Assembly (NCBI GenBank): GCA_963702165.1
Contig: OY969722.1
Coordinates: forward strand, 2,749,025-2,813,024
Direction of reading: 5' to 3'
DNA: 64,000 nucleotides
Source: Terrimesophilobacter sp963702165
GTDB lineage: Bacteria > Actinomycetota > Actinomycetes > Actinomycetales > Microbacteriaceae
Part shown: positions 18,469 through 26,750 of the stretch, one piece after another
Position numbering within the stretch: the first letter of the stretch is position 1
Layout: every line of letters starts with the position of its first letter
Position numbers and translations under genes: made by a program
Notes under the pieces: model-generated
Database searches by the model: none
What the model was told of the DNA's origin: nothing
What the model saw: the letters and a program-made list of their open reading frames with translations, nothing else

Positions 18469-19449
18469 ATGCTCAGCCCCCACCTTCAGGATTGGCGCGA
18501 CGACCTCATTCTCACTCGAGACATTACGGTGGCTGGTGCGCGAAGCGAGTTCTACAGCGCTGTCAAGCGCGGTGAATTCGTCAAGCTGTTCCGCGGCGCG
18601 TACGTCTCATCTGACTTGTGGCAGCGTCTGGATGCCGACGAGCGATACCGGACTCGAGTCAAGGCGGCTGCACTCTTCCTTGAGGAAGCTCCTGTGTTCT
18701 GTGACGCCTCGGCCGCCTCACTCTGGCGGCTACCTTGGGTGGGGCACTGGCCGCAACGGGTCCACGCGGTGGTTGAGGGCGCGACAGGGGGTCGATCGCG
18801 AAGCGTCTTCATTCGGCACTCGTTCGACATGCCTGCGGGAGCCGTGGAGATCGACGGGCTCCTTGTGACGACTCTGGAGCGCACGGTCGTGGACGTGGCG
18901 CGAACATTGGACTTCTCCGCCGCAGTCGCGGTTGCGGATGCTGCCCTCCGCCGATCCATGGTGCCGCTTGACAGCGTGCCGGCAACATCCGTGACGCGCG
19001 AGGATCTGGTCCATGAACTGACAAAGGTACCCATGCGCCACGGAACTGCTCGCGCCCGCGCCGTGATCGAATTCGCGGACGGCGCTGCAGACCGACCAGG
19101 TGAATCAATCAGTCGGGTGAGCATCGCAACTGCTCGCCTCCCGAGACCGGTTCTTCAGGCGCCGCTGTATGGTGCCAGCGGTCGGAGGTGGATCGTCGAC
19201 TTCTGGTGGCCGGAGTTCAACCTGATTGGCGAGTTCGACGGCAAGGCCAAATATCGAGACGCGGAGTTCCTGCGGGGACGCACGCCAGAGCAGGCGCTGA
19301 TGGACGAGAAGGAACGAGAAGACGACCTGCGTGCCAGCGGACGCGGCATGAGCCGTTGGGGTTGGAATGAGGCTCGATCACCCGCGCTGCTTCGCCGGAA
19401 GCTCGTAGCGGCCGGGCTGAGTCCGGACATCCGCGCGCCAGTTTGTTGA
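18469..19449 (+). CDS. AbiEi-like N-terminal domain fused to Vsr/DUF559-like nuclease domain
   Basis: 326 residues from ATG 18469 (a TTG at 18445 would add eight). Residues 10-60 resemble the AbiEi-type winged-helix antitoxin N-terminus (ARSEFYSAVKRGEFVKLFRG, then AYVSSDLW). The middle is mixed alpha/beta with TLERTVVDVAR. The C-terminus matches the DUF559/Vsr branch of the PD-(D/E)xK nucleases: RRWIVDFWWPEFNLIGEFDG with the acidic pair and K, then a helix ending in GMSRWGWNEA. There is no partner AbiEii toxin. Palindrome family B copies lie on both sides, and the downstream copy supplies the last two codons and the stop (GTT TGT TGA). Actinobacterial genomes often carry several such genes; the function is unknown. 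Confidence 0.75.
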   Translation: MLSPHLQDWRDDLILTRDITVAGARSEFYSAVKRGEFVKLFRGAYVSSDLWQRLDADERYRTRVKAAALFLEEAPVFCDASAASLWRLPWVGHWPQRVHAVVEGATGGRSRSVFIRHSFDMPAGAVEIDGLLVTTLERTVVDVARTLDFSAAVAVADAALRRSMVPLDSVPATSVTREDLVHELTKVPMRHGTARARAVIEFADGAADRPGESISRVSIATARLPRPVLQAPLYGASGRRWIVDFWWPEFNLIGEFDGKAKYRDAEFLRGRTPEQALMDEKEREDDLRASGRGMSRWGWNEARSPALLRRKLVAAGLSPDIRAPVC

Positions 19450-19484
19450 CCGCGCGGGCCTTTAAAGCGGCGCGCTGTCAACAA
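19442..19484. repeat. Palindromic intergenic element, family B copy 2
   Basis: TTTGTTGACCGCGCG (19442-19456) pairs with CGCGCTGTCAACAA (19471-19484) with one mismatch. The left flank CATCCGCGCGCCAG is the reverse complement of the right flank of other copies, and the arm contains the stop codon of the preceding gene. Confidence 0.85.
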
Positions 19485-19533
19485 GCGGCGGCGCGGTTGA
19501 GTGAAACTGCGGGGCGGGCCAGGGGGCCGCGCC

Positions 19534-21267
19534 TCACACGATGTTCAGCAGCAGGTGCCCGGACGACACGGTCGCCCCGACCGACGCGTTCACGTTCGCG
19601 ATGACCCCGTCCTTGTGGGCGGTGAGCGGCTGCTCCATCTTCATCGCCTCGAGCACGCACACCAGGTCGCCCTTGACGACCCTGTCGCCATCCGCGACGG
19701 CCAGCTTCACGATGGTCGCCTGCATCGGCGCCTTCACCGAGTCGCCGGTCGCCGTGACGATCGCACCCCCGGTGGCGCGCCGCGGCGGTGGCGCCGCCAC
19801 GGTCTCCCCGAGCAGCTTGCCGGGCAGTGACACCTCGATGCGCTTGCCGTCCACCTCGACAACGACGTTGTGACGCGTGGCGACCGGATGCTCAGGCAGC
19901 GCCCCAGCCCACGGCTCGATGTCGTTGTCGAATTCGTTCTCGATCCACAGCGTGTAGACGCTGAAGTCCTCCGCGAACGCCTTATCGCGCACCACCTTGC
20001 GGTGGAACGGCAGCACCGTCGGCAGCCCGGCCACCTCGAACTCGTCGAGCGCACGCCGCGACCGCTCGAGCGCATCCTCACGGGTCGCCCCGGTCACGAT
20101 CAGCTTCGCAAGCAGCGAGTCGAACGCACCGCTGATCACGTCGCCGGTGGTCACGCCACTGTCGACGCGCACGCCCGGCCCGCCCGGGAAGCGCAGCACG
20201 TTCACCGGCCCCGGCGACGGCATGAAGTTCAGCCCAGGGTCCTCGCCATTGATCCGGAACTCGAACGAGTGCCCCTGCGGCGTCGGGTCGTCGTAGTCGA
20301 GCACGCCGCCCTCGGCGAGCCTGAACTGCTCGCGCACCAGGTCGATGCCGGTGATCTCCTCGGAGACCGGATGCTCGACCTGCAGTCGCGTGTTCACCTC
20401 GAGGAACGAGATGGTGCCGTCCGCGGCCACCAGGAACTCGCAGGTCCCGGCGCCGATGTATCCGACCTCGCGCAGGATGGCCTTCGAAGACTCATACAGC
20501 AGCTCGTTCTGCTCGGCGCTCAGGAACGGCGCCGGCGCCTCCTCCACCAGCTTCTGGTGGCGGCGCTGCAGCGAGCAGTCGCGCGTCGAGATCACGACAA
20601 CGTTGCCATGGGCATCCGCGAGGCACTGGGTCTCGACGTGCCGCGGCCGGTCCAGGTACTTCTCGACGAAGCACTCGCCGCGCCCGAACGCCGCGACCGC
20701 CTCACGCGTCGCCGACTCGAACAGCTCTGCCACCTCGTCGCGGTTGCGCGCGACCTTCAGCCCGCGCCCACCGCCGCCGAACGCGGCCTTGATGGCGACC
20801 GGCAGCCCGTGCTGGTCCACGAATTCGAGCACTTCGGATGCGTCGGCGACCGGGTTCAGCGTCCCCGGTGCAAGCGGCGCGCCGACCTTCTCGGCGATGT
20901 GTCGCGCCGACACCTTGTCGCCCAGCTGACGGATGGCGTGCGGCGGCGGACCGATCCAGGTCAGGCCGGCAGCGATGACCGCTTCGGCGAAGTCCGCGTT
21001 CTCGGCGAGGAAGCCGTAGCCGGGGTGGATCGCATCCGCCCCTGACCGGCGGGCGATGGCGAGGATCTTGTCGATCACCAGGTACGTCTCGGCGCTGGTC
21101 GACCCCTCGAGCGCGTACGCCTCATCTGCGAGCTTGACGTGGCGTGCGTCGCGGTCCTGGTCCGCGTAGATCGCCACCGAACCCAGTCCGCTGTCCTTCG
21201 CTGCACGGATCACGCGGACGGCGATCTCTCCACGATTGGCAACGAGGACCTTGGAAATCTGGGGCAT
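19534..21267 (-). CDS. accA3: Acyl-CoA carboxylase alpha subunit: biotin carboxylase plus biotin carrier
   Basis: 577 residues from ATG 21267 (MPQISKVLVANRGEIAVRV; another ATG six bases upstream). The biotin carboxylase part shows HPGYGFLAENADFA, the ATP-grasp glycine loop AAFGGGGRGLKVA, RDCSLQRRHQKLVEEAP and EVNTRLQVEHPVSE. The C-terminal biotinyl domain carries VLEAMKMEQP with the biotinylated Lys. It carboxylates biotin with ATP and bicarbonate and hands it to the AccD subunits. BirA (34246) would attach the biotin. A short gap and the maf gene lie upstream on the same strand. Confidence 0.96.
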   Translation of the reverse strand: MPQISKVLVANRGEIAVRVIRAAKDSGLGSVAIYADQDRDARHVKLADEAYALEGSTSAETYLVIDKILAIARRSGADAIHPGYGFLAENADFAEAVIAAGLTWIGPPPHAIRQLGDKVSARHIAEKVGAPLAPGTLNPVADASEVLEFVDQHGLPVAIKAAFGGGGRGLKVARNRDEVAELFESATREAVAAFGRGECFVEKYLDRPRHVETQCLADAHGNVVVISTRDCSLQRRHQKLVEEAPAPFLSAEQNELLYESSKAILREVGYIGAGTCEFLVAADGTISFLEVNTRLQVEHPVSEEITGIDLVREQFRLAEGGVLDYDDPTPQGHSFEFRINGEDPGLNFMPSPGPVNVLRFPGGPGVRVDSGVTTGDVISGAFDSLLAKLIVTGATREDALERSRRALDEFEVAGLPTVLPFHRKVVRDKAFAEDFSVYTLWIENEFDNDIEPWAGALPEHPVATRHNVVVEVDGKRIEVSLPGKLLGETVAAPPPRRATGGAIVTATGDSVKAPMQATIVKLAVADGDRVVKGDLVCVLEAMKMEQPLTAHKDGVIANVNASVGATVSSGHLLLNIV

Positions 21268-21390
21268 GATCATCGAGTTTAGGGGCGAGAAGAGCGGTGC
21301 ATTTGGACTCTCTCCACAAAAAGTGCAGGTGAGACTCGGCGCACCCCTACAACGGCGGGTCGCCCGGTGTTGGGCTCACAGCCGCGGCGC

Positions 21391-21999
21391 CTACGCCCAG
21401 AGCTCGTGCCAGCTCACGCCGAACCCGCGCAGGAGCCCCCGCACGGTCGACAGCGACAGCCCGACCACCGCGTGCGGGTCGCCGGCCACCGACGTGATGA
21501 ACGGCCCGCCGAGCGAGTCGATCGTGAACGCGCCAGCAACCTTCAGCGGCTCGCCGGTGGCGATGTACGCCTCGACCTCGTCGTCGGTGATGTCCGACGC
21601 GAACGTGACGGTGGCGGTCGACACCGCGCCGGCAGCACCGGATGCCTGTCCCCCACGGTGGTCGATCAGCCAGTGCCCGGAGTGCAGCAGCCCGCTCCGC
21701 CCGCGCTGCAGCAGCCAACGCTCGCGCGCCACCTCGATGGTGTGCGGCTTGCCGAACACGGCGCCGTCCAACTCGAACGCCGAGTCGCCGCCGAGGATGA
21801 ACCCATCGACCTCGGTTCCGGCAACCGCCTCGGCCTTCAACCGTGCGAGCAGCTGCACCATGTCCGGCGCGCTGAGCGGTCCGGCCGCCGCCACCGCGGC
21901 ATCCTCGTCCACCTCGGAGGGCAACACGACCGGCTCGACGCCAGCTGCGCGAAGTGTCGCCAGGCGGGCGGGGGAGGTGGAGGCGAGGTACAACCGCAC
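21391..21999 (-). CDS. maf: Maf-family nucleotide pyrophosphatase
   Basis: 202 residues from GTG 21999. Family signature LYLASTSPARLATLRAAG is at the N-terminus. The middle has ILGGDSAFELDGAVFGKP and the C-terminal half DDEVEAYIATGEPLKVAGAF (the usual GEP..KAGAY motif) and GGPFITSVAGDPHAVVGLS. By family the protein hydrolyses non-canonical NTPs and may affect septation. It lies between accA3 and a divergent RNA methyltransferase, as in other actinobacteria. Confidence 0.93.
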   Translation of the reverse strand: MRLYLASTSPARLATLRAAGVEPVVLPSEVDEDAAVAAAGPLSAPDMVQLLARLKAEAVAGTEVDGFILGGDSAFELDGAVFGKPHTIEVARERWLLQRGRSGLLHSGHWLIDHRGGQASGAAGAVSTATVTFASDITDDEVEAYIATGEPLKVAGAFTIDSLGGPFITSVAGDPHAVVGLSLSTVRGLLRGFGVSWHELWA

Positions 22000-22022
22000 T
22001 GGCGCTCCTGTGTCAGTCTTGG

Positions 22023-23249
22023 ATGATGGGCGAAAATCTGGGCAGCCGCATCGAACTTGAAGTCTCAAACGTAGCCCACGGTGGCGTGATGGTCGCGCGT
22101 CACGAGGGCAGGGTCGTGTTCGTTGCCGACGCCATCCCAGGGGAGCGCGTCCTGGCCGAGATCACGGATGACTCGAAGGCCAAGTTCTGGCGCGCCGACA
22201 CCGTCCAGGTGCTGGAGGCCAGCGAGCACCGCCGCCCGCACGTCTGGTCGGCGGCGTCGATCGATCGTGCCCCGGCCGACCGGGCCGGCGGTGCCGAGTT
22301 CGGGCACATCGACCTCGAGCACCAGCGCGAGCTCAAGCGGCACGTGCTGACCGACTCGCTGAAGCGCATGGGCAGAGTCGACGCCGACGTCACGGTCGAG
22401 AGCATCGAGGGTGAACCGACGACCGCAGCGCCGGGCACCGGATGGCGCACCCGCCTCCACCTGCACGTCGCCGACGACGGCACGGTCGGCCCGTTCGCGG
22501 CGCGCTCGCATCGCGTCATCCCGGTCGACGACGTGCCGCTCGCCACCGAGCAGGTGCAGGCCATCGCGCCGCTCGACGAGCGCTTCCCGGGCGCCACCGC
22601 GGTCGAGGTGATCGCGCCGTCGGTGGGCAACCCGTGGGTGCTCTCCAGCGGGAGCAAGCGCAGCACCATCACCGAGCGGGTCGGCGACCGCGACTTCCGG
22701 CTCGACGTGCGCGGCTTCTGGCAGGTGCACCGGAACGCCGCGCAGACCCTCACCGAGGCTGTGCAGTGGGCGATCGACCCCGAACTGTTCGACGCGCGCG
22801 CCACCAACCTGGACCTGTACGGCGGCGTCGGCCTTCTCGCCGCGGCGGTCGGCGACAAGTTCGGCCCCGCGACCAGGATCACCACGGTCGAAAGCGATCC
22901 CACCGCCACCGACCACGCATCCGGCAACCTGGTCGAATGGGTCGGCGCACGAGCGGTCACCGCACGCGTCGACCGCTACCTGTCCCAACTGGTCAAGGAG
23001 GGCGCCCGGATGCGCGACGCGACGGTCGTGCTTGACCCTCCCCGCTCCGGCGCGGGCAGACCGGTCGTCGACCGGCTCGCCGACCTCGGCCCCGCGCAAC
23101 TGGTGTACGTCGCCTGCGACCCGGTCGCGCTGGCCCGTGACGTCGCCCTGTTCGCCGACCGCGGCTACCGGCTGGAGCGCATCCGGGCCTTCGACATGTT
23201 CCCGCACACCCACCACGTGGAGGCGGTCGCAGCACTGGTGCGAGAGTGA
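22023..23249 (+). CDS. TRAM-domain class I SAM-dependent RNA methyltransferase (RumA/TrmA family)
   Basis: 408 residues from ATG 22023 (ATG 22026 also possible); the frame opens upstream but overlaps maf on the other strand. The N-terminal TRAM domain is LEVSNVAHGGVMVARHEGRVVFV. The SAM fold shows NLDLYGGVGLLAAAVGD, catalytic loop VVLDPPRSGAG and YVACDPVALARDVAL with the catalytic Cys, and the tail RAFDMFPHTHHVEAVA. It methylates uridine C5 in rRNA or tRNA; the site cannot be told. It is transcribed away from maf. Confidence 0.92.
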   Translation: MMGENLGSRIELEVSNVAHGGVMVARHEGRVVFVADAIPGERVLAEITDDSKAKFWRADTVQVLEASEHRRPHVWSAASIDRAPADRAGGAEFGHIDLEHQRELKRHVLTDSLKRMGRVDADVTVESIEGEPTTAAPGTGWRTRLHLHVADDGTVGPFAARSHRVIPVDDVPLATEQVQAIAPLDERFPGATAVEVIAPSVGNPWVLSSGSKRSTITERVGDRDFRLDVRGFWQVHRNAAQTLTEAVQWAIDPELFDARATNLDLYGGVGLLAAAVGDKFGPATRITTVESDPTATDHASGNLVEWVGARAVTARVDRYLSQLVKEGARMRDATVVLDPPRSGAGRPVVDRLADLGPAQLVYVACDPVALARDVALFADRGYRLERIRAFDMFPHTHHVEAVAALVRE

Positions 23250-23295
23250 CTCGCCACTAACATGGGGGACAAACCTCAGGAGTGTGGTCAACGAA

Positions 23296-24000
23296 ATGGT
23301 GCAGACGGCGACGGATGAGTCGGAGCAGGAAGCTCCGAGCAAGCCGGCTCGGGTGGGTGTTGTCGACGACCATGAGTCGGTCCGGCTTGGCTTGAAGGCG
23401 GCGTGCCTCGATGCGGGGTACGAGTTCGTGCTGGCCGCGGCCTCCGTCGACGAGTTCGTCGCGCAGCTCGACGGGCGCGAGTGCGACGTCGTCGTTCTCG
23501 ACCTGTCGCTCGGCAACGGATCGAGTGTGACCGAGAACGTGAAGAGCATCCAGGCCCTCGGATGCGCGGTGCTGATCCACAGCATCGCCGACCGGGTCGC
23601 GCTGGTGCGGGAGGCGCTCGCCGCCGGCGCCGCTGGCGTCATCCCCAAGGCGTCGGCGACGAAGACCGTCATGTCGGCGATCTCGACCGTTGCGCGCGGC
23701 AACGTGCTGAACAACCTGGAGTGGGCCACCGCGATCGACGCAGACCGCGATTTCGCCAAGGCGCAGCTGGGCCGCCGCGAGCGGGAGATCCTGCACCTGT
23801 ACGCCTCTGGGCTGCCGTTGAAGGCCGCAGCCGAGCAACTCGGCATCGGCTACGCGACCGCGCGGGAGTACCTGGATCGCATCCGTGTGAAGTACGTCGA
23901 AGTCGGCCGACCCGCCCCGACCAAGGTCGACCTGCTGCGCCGCGCCGTCGAGGACGGCATCCTGCCAGGGCTCCCGGTCGAAGAGCCGGACGGTGACTGA
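23296..24000 (+). CDS. Response regulator, LuxR-like output
   Basis: 234 residues from ATG 23296 (AGGAG at 23278-23282 is a little far; GTG 23284 is an alternative). The receiver domain has VGVVDDHESVRLGL, phospho-acceptor VVVLDLSLGNG, HSIAD and the lysine in GVIPKAS. The output domain is a LuxR-type helix-turn-helix, REREILHLYASGLPLKAAAE followed by an extended recognition region GIGYATAREYLDRIRVKYVE, somewhat unusual for NarL proteins. Its stop overlaps the kinase start by 8 bases, so they are co-translated. Confidence 0.88.
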   Translation: MVQTATDESEQEAPSKPARVGVVDDHESVRLGLKAACLDAGYEFVLAAASVDEFVAQLDGRECDVVVLDLSLGNGSSVTENVKSIQALGCAVLIHSIADRVALVREALAAGAAGVIPKASATKTVMSAISTVARGNVLNNLEWATAIDADRDFAKAQLGRREREILHLYASGLPLKAAAEQLGIGYATAREYLDRIRVKYVEVGRPAPTKVDLLRRAVEDGILPGLPVEEPDGD

Positions 24001-25204
24001 GGCAGCCGTTCAGGCGACGCCCCGACGTCGCCCGATCAGCAAGCAGCAGATCGAGACCGTCGTCTCACGGTCGGTCGCGATCTTCGGGCTGCTGTTCGGC
24101 GCACAGACCTTCCCGGTGATGCTTGGGCAGCTCGACAAGCTGCCCGAAGCGTGGGCGTGGACCATCAACATCGTCATCTTCGGCAGCCTGCTGTTCAGCG
24201 TGGTCGCATCGGTGCTGAAAAGCTGGGTGCGCACCGCCAATCTGGTGGTCGCGTTCGCCTACCTGGTGGCGCTGAGCAGCTGGCCGCTCGCTGTCAACGA
24301 CCCCTCCATGGTCGCAGGCGAACGGCCGTGGCTGTGGTTCCTGTGCACCGTCGCAACCGCGGCTGCTGCGGTGGCGATGCCGGTGTGGATGGCGACCGCG
24401 TACCTGATCCTCGCGCCGACCGTGTACGGCGTCATCCGGCTGTTCCCGTCTGGTGGCGGTGCCAAGTGGGACTTGGCGGCCATCGACACGCTCTACGCGA
24501 TCATCCTGGGCGGAGCCGTGCTCGTGCTCATCACGCTGCTGCGCCAGGCCGCTGCAGGCGTCGACGCCGCGCAGAGCACCGCGCTGTCCCGCTACTCGCA
24601 CGCCGTGCGGCAGCACGCGACCGAGGTCGAGCGGGTGCAGGTCGACTCGATCGTGCACGACAGCGTGCTGACGACCCTGCTCGAGGCGGCGCGCGCTCAC
24701 ACTCCGGATGCGATGGAGCTGTCGTCCCGGATGGCCGCCAACGCGATCGGCCACCTGCAGGAGGCTCAGGTCGCGAGCCCCGACGACGAGTCCACCATCG
24801 ACCTGCACAAGCTTGCCGCGCGTATCAGTGACGCCGCGAGGACCCTGTCGGCCCCCATCGAGGTGCGCATTCGGGCCATCGGGTCCGGGAGTGTGCCGGT
24901 GCAGACCGCGGAGGCGCTGTACTCCGCGGCGATGCAGGCGATGGTGAACAGCCTGCAGCACGCTGGCAACGATCCCAAGGTGCTGCGCTGGGTCGCCATC
25001 CGGGGCATCGGCGAGGACGGGATCCACATCGAGGTTGGTGACACCGGCGTCGGGTTCGACTTCGTGGAGGTGCCGACCGAGCGACTCGGCCTGCGGGTAT
25101 CGATCATCGAGCGTGTCGCCAATATCGGGGGAGCGGTCGACGTCGACTCCAGCCCGGGCGAGGGCACGGTCATCACCATCACCTGGCCGGAGGTGAATGC
25201 GTGA
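23993..25204 (+). CDS. Membrane sensor histidine kinase
   Basis: 403 residues from GTG 23993. Six or so hydrophobic segments occupy residues 25-185. After a short linker comes the phosphorylation region VQVDSIVHDSVLTTLLEA (His-Asp as in HisKA_3-like kinases). The ATPase has the N box QAMVNSLQHAG, G1 EVGDTGVGFD and G2 ERLGLRVSIIERVANIGGAV plus SSPGEGTVITI. It is the partner of the preceding regulator. The stop overlaps the next gene as GTGA. Confidence 0.88.
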   Translation: MTEAAVQATPRRRPISKQQIETVVSRSVAIFGLLFGAQTFPVMLGQLDKLPEAWAWTINIVIFGSLLFSVVASVLKSWVRTANLVVAFAYLVALSSWPLAVNDPSMVAGERPWLWFLCTVATAAAAVAMPVWMATAYLILAPTVYGVIRLFPSGGGAKWDLAAIDTLYAIILGGAVLVLITLLRQAAAGVDAAQSTALSRYSHAVRQHATEVERVQVDSIVHDSVLTTLLEAARAHTPDAMELSSRMAANAIGHLQEAQVASPDDESTIDLHKLAARISDAARTLSAPIEVRIRAIGSGSVPVQTAEALYSAAMQAMVNSLQHAGNDPKVLRWVAIRGIGEDGIHIEVGDTGVGFDFVEVPTERLGLRVSIIERVANIGGAVDVDSSPGEGTVITITWPEVNA

Positions 25205-26241
25205 TCATCACCGTTCCGCGCTACCTGATCGTCGGGCTCGCCGCGGTGTTCTCGGGCTACCACCTGCTGCTCGCGACCTACTCGCTCAACGCCCCGATCG
25301 ACAAGGGCCCGTACGTCGCGGCGATGGCGCTGTACGCGCTGGCGACGGCCGCGAGCCTCTGGGCGACCGGATCGAGCCGGATGCCGGCGTGGCTGGCCGC
25401 CTGCAACGTCGCTGTCGCCATCGTCATCCCAGTGCTGGTGACGACCCAGCTGCCCCCGAACCAGCCGATCGGCAACGACTATTCGACCTGGTACGTCGCG
25501 GCGATCGGCACACTCATGGTGATCACCTCGACGCGCAAGCGGCACGTGTTCGCGTGGGCGGGTGTCGCCGCCCTGGTGGTGCACACCATCGTCTGGGCCG
25601 GCGCAGCTGCGCTGCCGACCATCGGGGTGCTGGGCAGCGTGGTCTGGGTCGGGGTGTCGCACGCGCTGTCGGTGTCGCTCGCCAAGGCCAGCGCGGACGC
25701 CGAGGAGTACGTGGTGGCGGAGCGTCAGGCGGCCGCGTGGCAGGCGGCGCAGGAAGCTCACCTGTTCGAGCGGCAGTTCCGGTTGCGTCAGACCAGCCGG
25801 ATGGCGCTGCCAATGCTGCGCCGCATCGTCGCAAGCGGCGGTGACCTGACTCCTGATCAGCGCCGGGAATGCCTGAACCTGGAGGGCGCCATCCGGGACG
25901 AGATCCGCGGCCGGAAGCTGCTGAACGCCGCGGTGCGCGAGCACGTGATGTCCGCCCGCCGCAACGGCACCGTTGTGACGCTGCTTGACGAGGGTGGTCT
26001 GGACGACCTGCCGGATGAGGAACTCGACCGGGTCCTGGCTGAGCTGGCCGACGCGATCCGCTCCACCACGGCCGACCGGCTGATCGTGCGCACCGTGCCG
26101 GAGGGGTCGGATGTCGCGGTGACGGTGGTCGGCCTGAGCTCTGGTGATGACGGCAACGCGAGCGCACTCGGGCACGCAGAGGAAGACGACGAGGACCAGG
26201 TCGACCTGTGGCTGGAGATCCCCCGCGCGACCGCCGGCTGA
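25201..26241 (+). CDS. Membrane protein third in the two-component operon, kinase-like remnant domain
   Basis: 346 residues from GTG 25201, overlapping the kinase stop by 4 bases. Five or so transmembrane segments lie in residues 5-165 (ATYSL, MALYALATAASLWATG, ACNVAVAIVIPVLVTTQL and others), followed by an Ala/Gln-rich helix. The cytoplasmic region has DLTPDQRRECLNLEGAIRDE and a weak ATPase-like fold (VVTLLDEGGLDDLP, DRLIVRTVPEGSDVAVTVVG). The conserved His and the G1/G2 glycine motifs are absent, so it cannot be a working kinase. It may modulate the pair; function unknown. Confidence 0.75.
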   Translation: MIITVPRYLIVGLAAVFSGYHLLLATYSLNAPIDKGPYVAAMALYALATAASLWATGSSRMPAWLAACNVAVAIVIPVLVTTQLPPNQPIGNDYSTWYVAAIGTLMVITSTRKRHVFAWAGVAALVVHTIVWAGAAALPTIGVLGSVVWVGVSHALSVSLAKASADAEEYVVAERQAAAWQAAQEAHLFERQFRLRQTSRMALPMLRRIVASGGDLTPDQRRECLNLEGAIRDEIRGRKLLNAAVREHVMSARRNGTVVTLLDEGGLDDLPDEELDRVLAELADAIRSTTADRLIVRTVPEGSDVAVTVVGLSSGDDGNASALGHAEEDDEDQVDLWLEIPRATAG

Positions 26242-26253
26242 CCGGTCGTCTCC

Positions 26254-26289
26254 CGGTGGTCGAGCCTGTCGAGACCCCTCGATCGACGC
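26254..26289. repeat. Family F intergenic repeat
   Basis: CCGGTGGTCGAGCCTGTCGAGACC in the reverse orientation, followed by CCTCGATCGACG. It sits 12 bases after the operon's last stop. Confidence 0.7.
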
Positions 26290-26307
26290 CCCGTCGACCA
26301 AGAAGAG

Positions 26308-26335
26308 AAGGGCCGGGACATAAGTCCCGGCCCTT
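26308..26335. terminator. Hairpin, likely transcription terminator
   Basis: AAGGGCCGGGAC (26308-26319), loop ATAA, then the perfect complement (26324-26335). The A-rich 5' side and TT at the 3' end fit termination in either direction. It ends the two-component operon. Confidence 0.75.
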
Positions 26336-26345
26336 CAAGCTTCGA

Positions 26346-26376
26346 GTCAGGGCGATAACCCGAATATCGCCCTGAC
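26346..26376. terminator. Second hairpin in series
   Basis: GTCAGGGCGATA (26346-26357) and its perfect complement TATCGCCCTGAC (26365-26376) enclose a 7-base loop. It lies 10 bases after the first hairpin. Confidence 0.65.
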
Positions 26377-26387
26377 CCGCCCCCAAG

Positions 26388-26419
26388 TCATTAGCCCGCT
26401 TACCCTAGTCGGCTAATGA
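26388..26419. repeat. Third hairpin in series
   Basis: TCATTAGCC (26388-26396) pairs with GGCTAATGA (26411-26419) around a 14-base loop. With the two preceding hairpins it forms a row of three unrelated stems. Confidence 0.55.
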
Positions 26420-26660
26420 GTGGCGGTGTTTCTCTACGAGGAGCAACATCCGCACTACTAGTTTGAGGTGTAGCCAGAGTACCGCACAGTCGTCATTTTG
26501 GGGGACTTCCGGGGGACACTTTTGTGCCCCAATTTGGTTACGATGGTCGGTATATCGCGGCTGTCGCGGGGATGGCGCCGCAAAAACGGGGTACATTCAG
26601 CGTTTTCAGCTCGCGTGCCCCCAGATCAGGGGATGCCCCCAGTGCCGCAGTCCGCGCCGT
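26420..26660. other. Gene-free, less GC-rich segment with GGGGGAC heptamers
   Basis: Between the hairpin row and palindrome family B copy 3. It contains GGGGGAC twice (26500-26506 and 26511-26517, 4 bases apart) and then TTTTGTGCCCCAATTTGG. Short reading frames here have no recognisable family. Such G-tract pairs are sometimes found beside integrase genes; a decayed integration scar is only a guess. Confidence 0.4.
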
Positions 26661-26662
26661 CG

Positions 26663-26706
26663 TTTGTTGACCGCGCGCGGGTTCAAAGTGACGCGCGGTC
26701 AACAAA
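26663..26706. repeat. Palindromic intergenic element, family B copy 3
   Basis: TTTGTTGACCGCGCG (26663-26677) is complementary to CGCGCGGTCAACAAA (26692-26706). The right flank CGGGCGCGCGGATGCG matches the flank motif of the other copies. It lies just after the accE stop (convergent side). Confidence 0.85.
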
Positions 26707-26750
26707 CGGGCGCGCGGATGCGTGGAGTTGGACTAAGGCGCGTGCGGGCG

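Noticed and set aside
18469..19449. Classical AbiE toxin-antitoxin system
   Set aside because: Only the AbiEi-like N-terminus is present; no AbiEii nucleotidyltransferase is adjacent and the C-terminus is a nuclease-like domain.
22065..23846. 593-residue minus-strand open frame
   Set aside because: Antisense to the RNA methyltransferase and response regulator, both with clear family motifs; its own translation has none. Long antisense frames are expected in GC-rich DNA.
26405..26596. 63-residue frame as a small gene or integrase remnant
   Set aside because: No recognisable motif, no ribosome site and it runs through the third hairpin; kept only as an unexplained segment.
8830..26706. Palindromes as CRISPR repeats
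   Set aside because: Single, widely spaced units with internal symmetry; no regular spacers and no cas genes.
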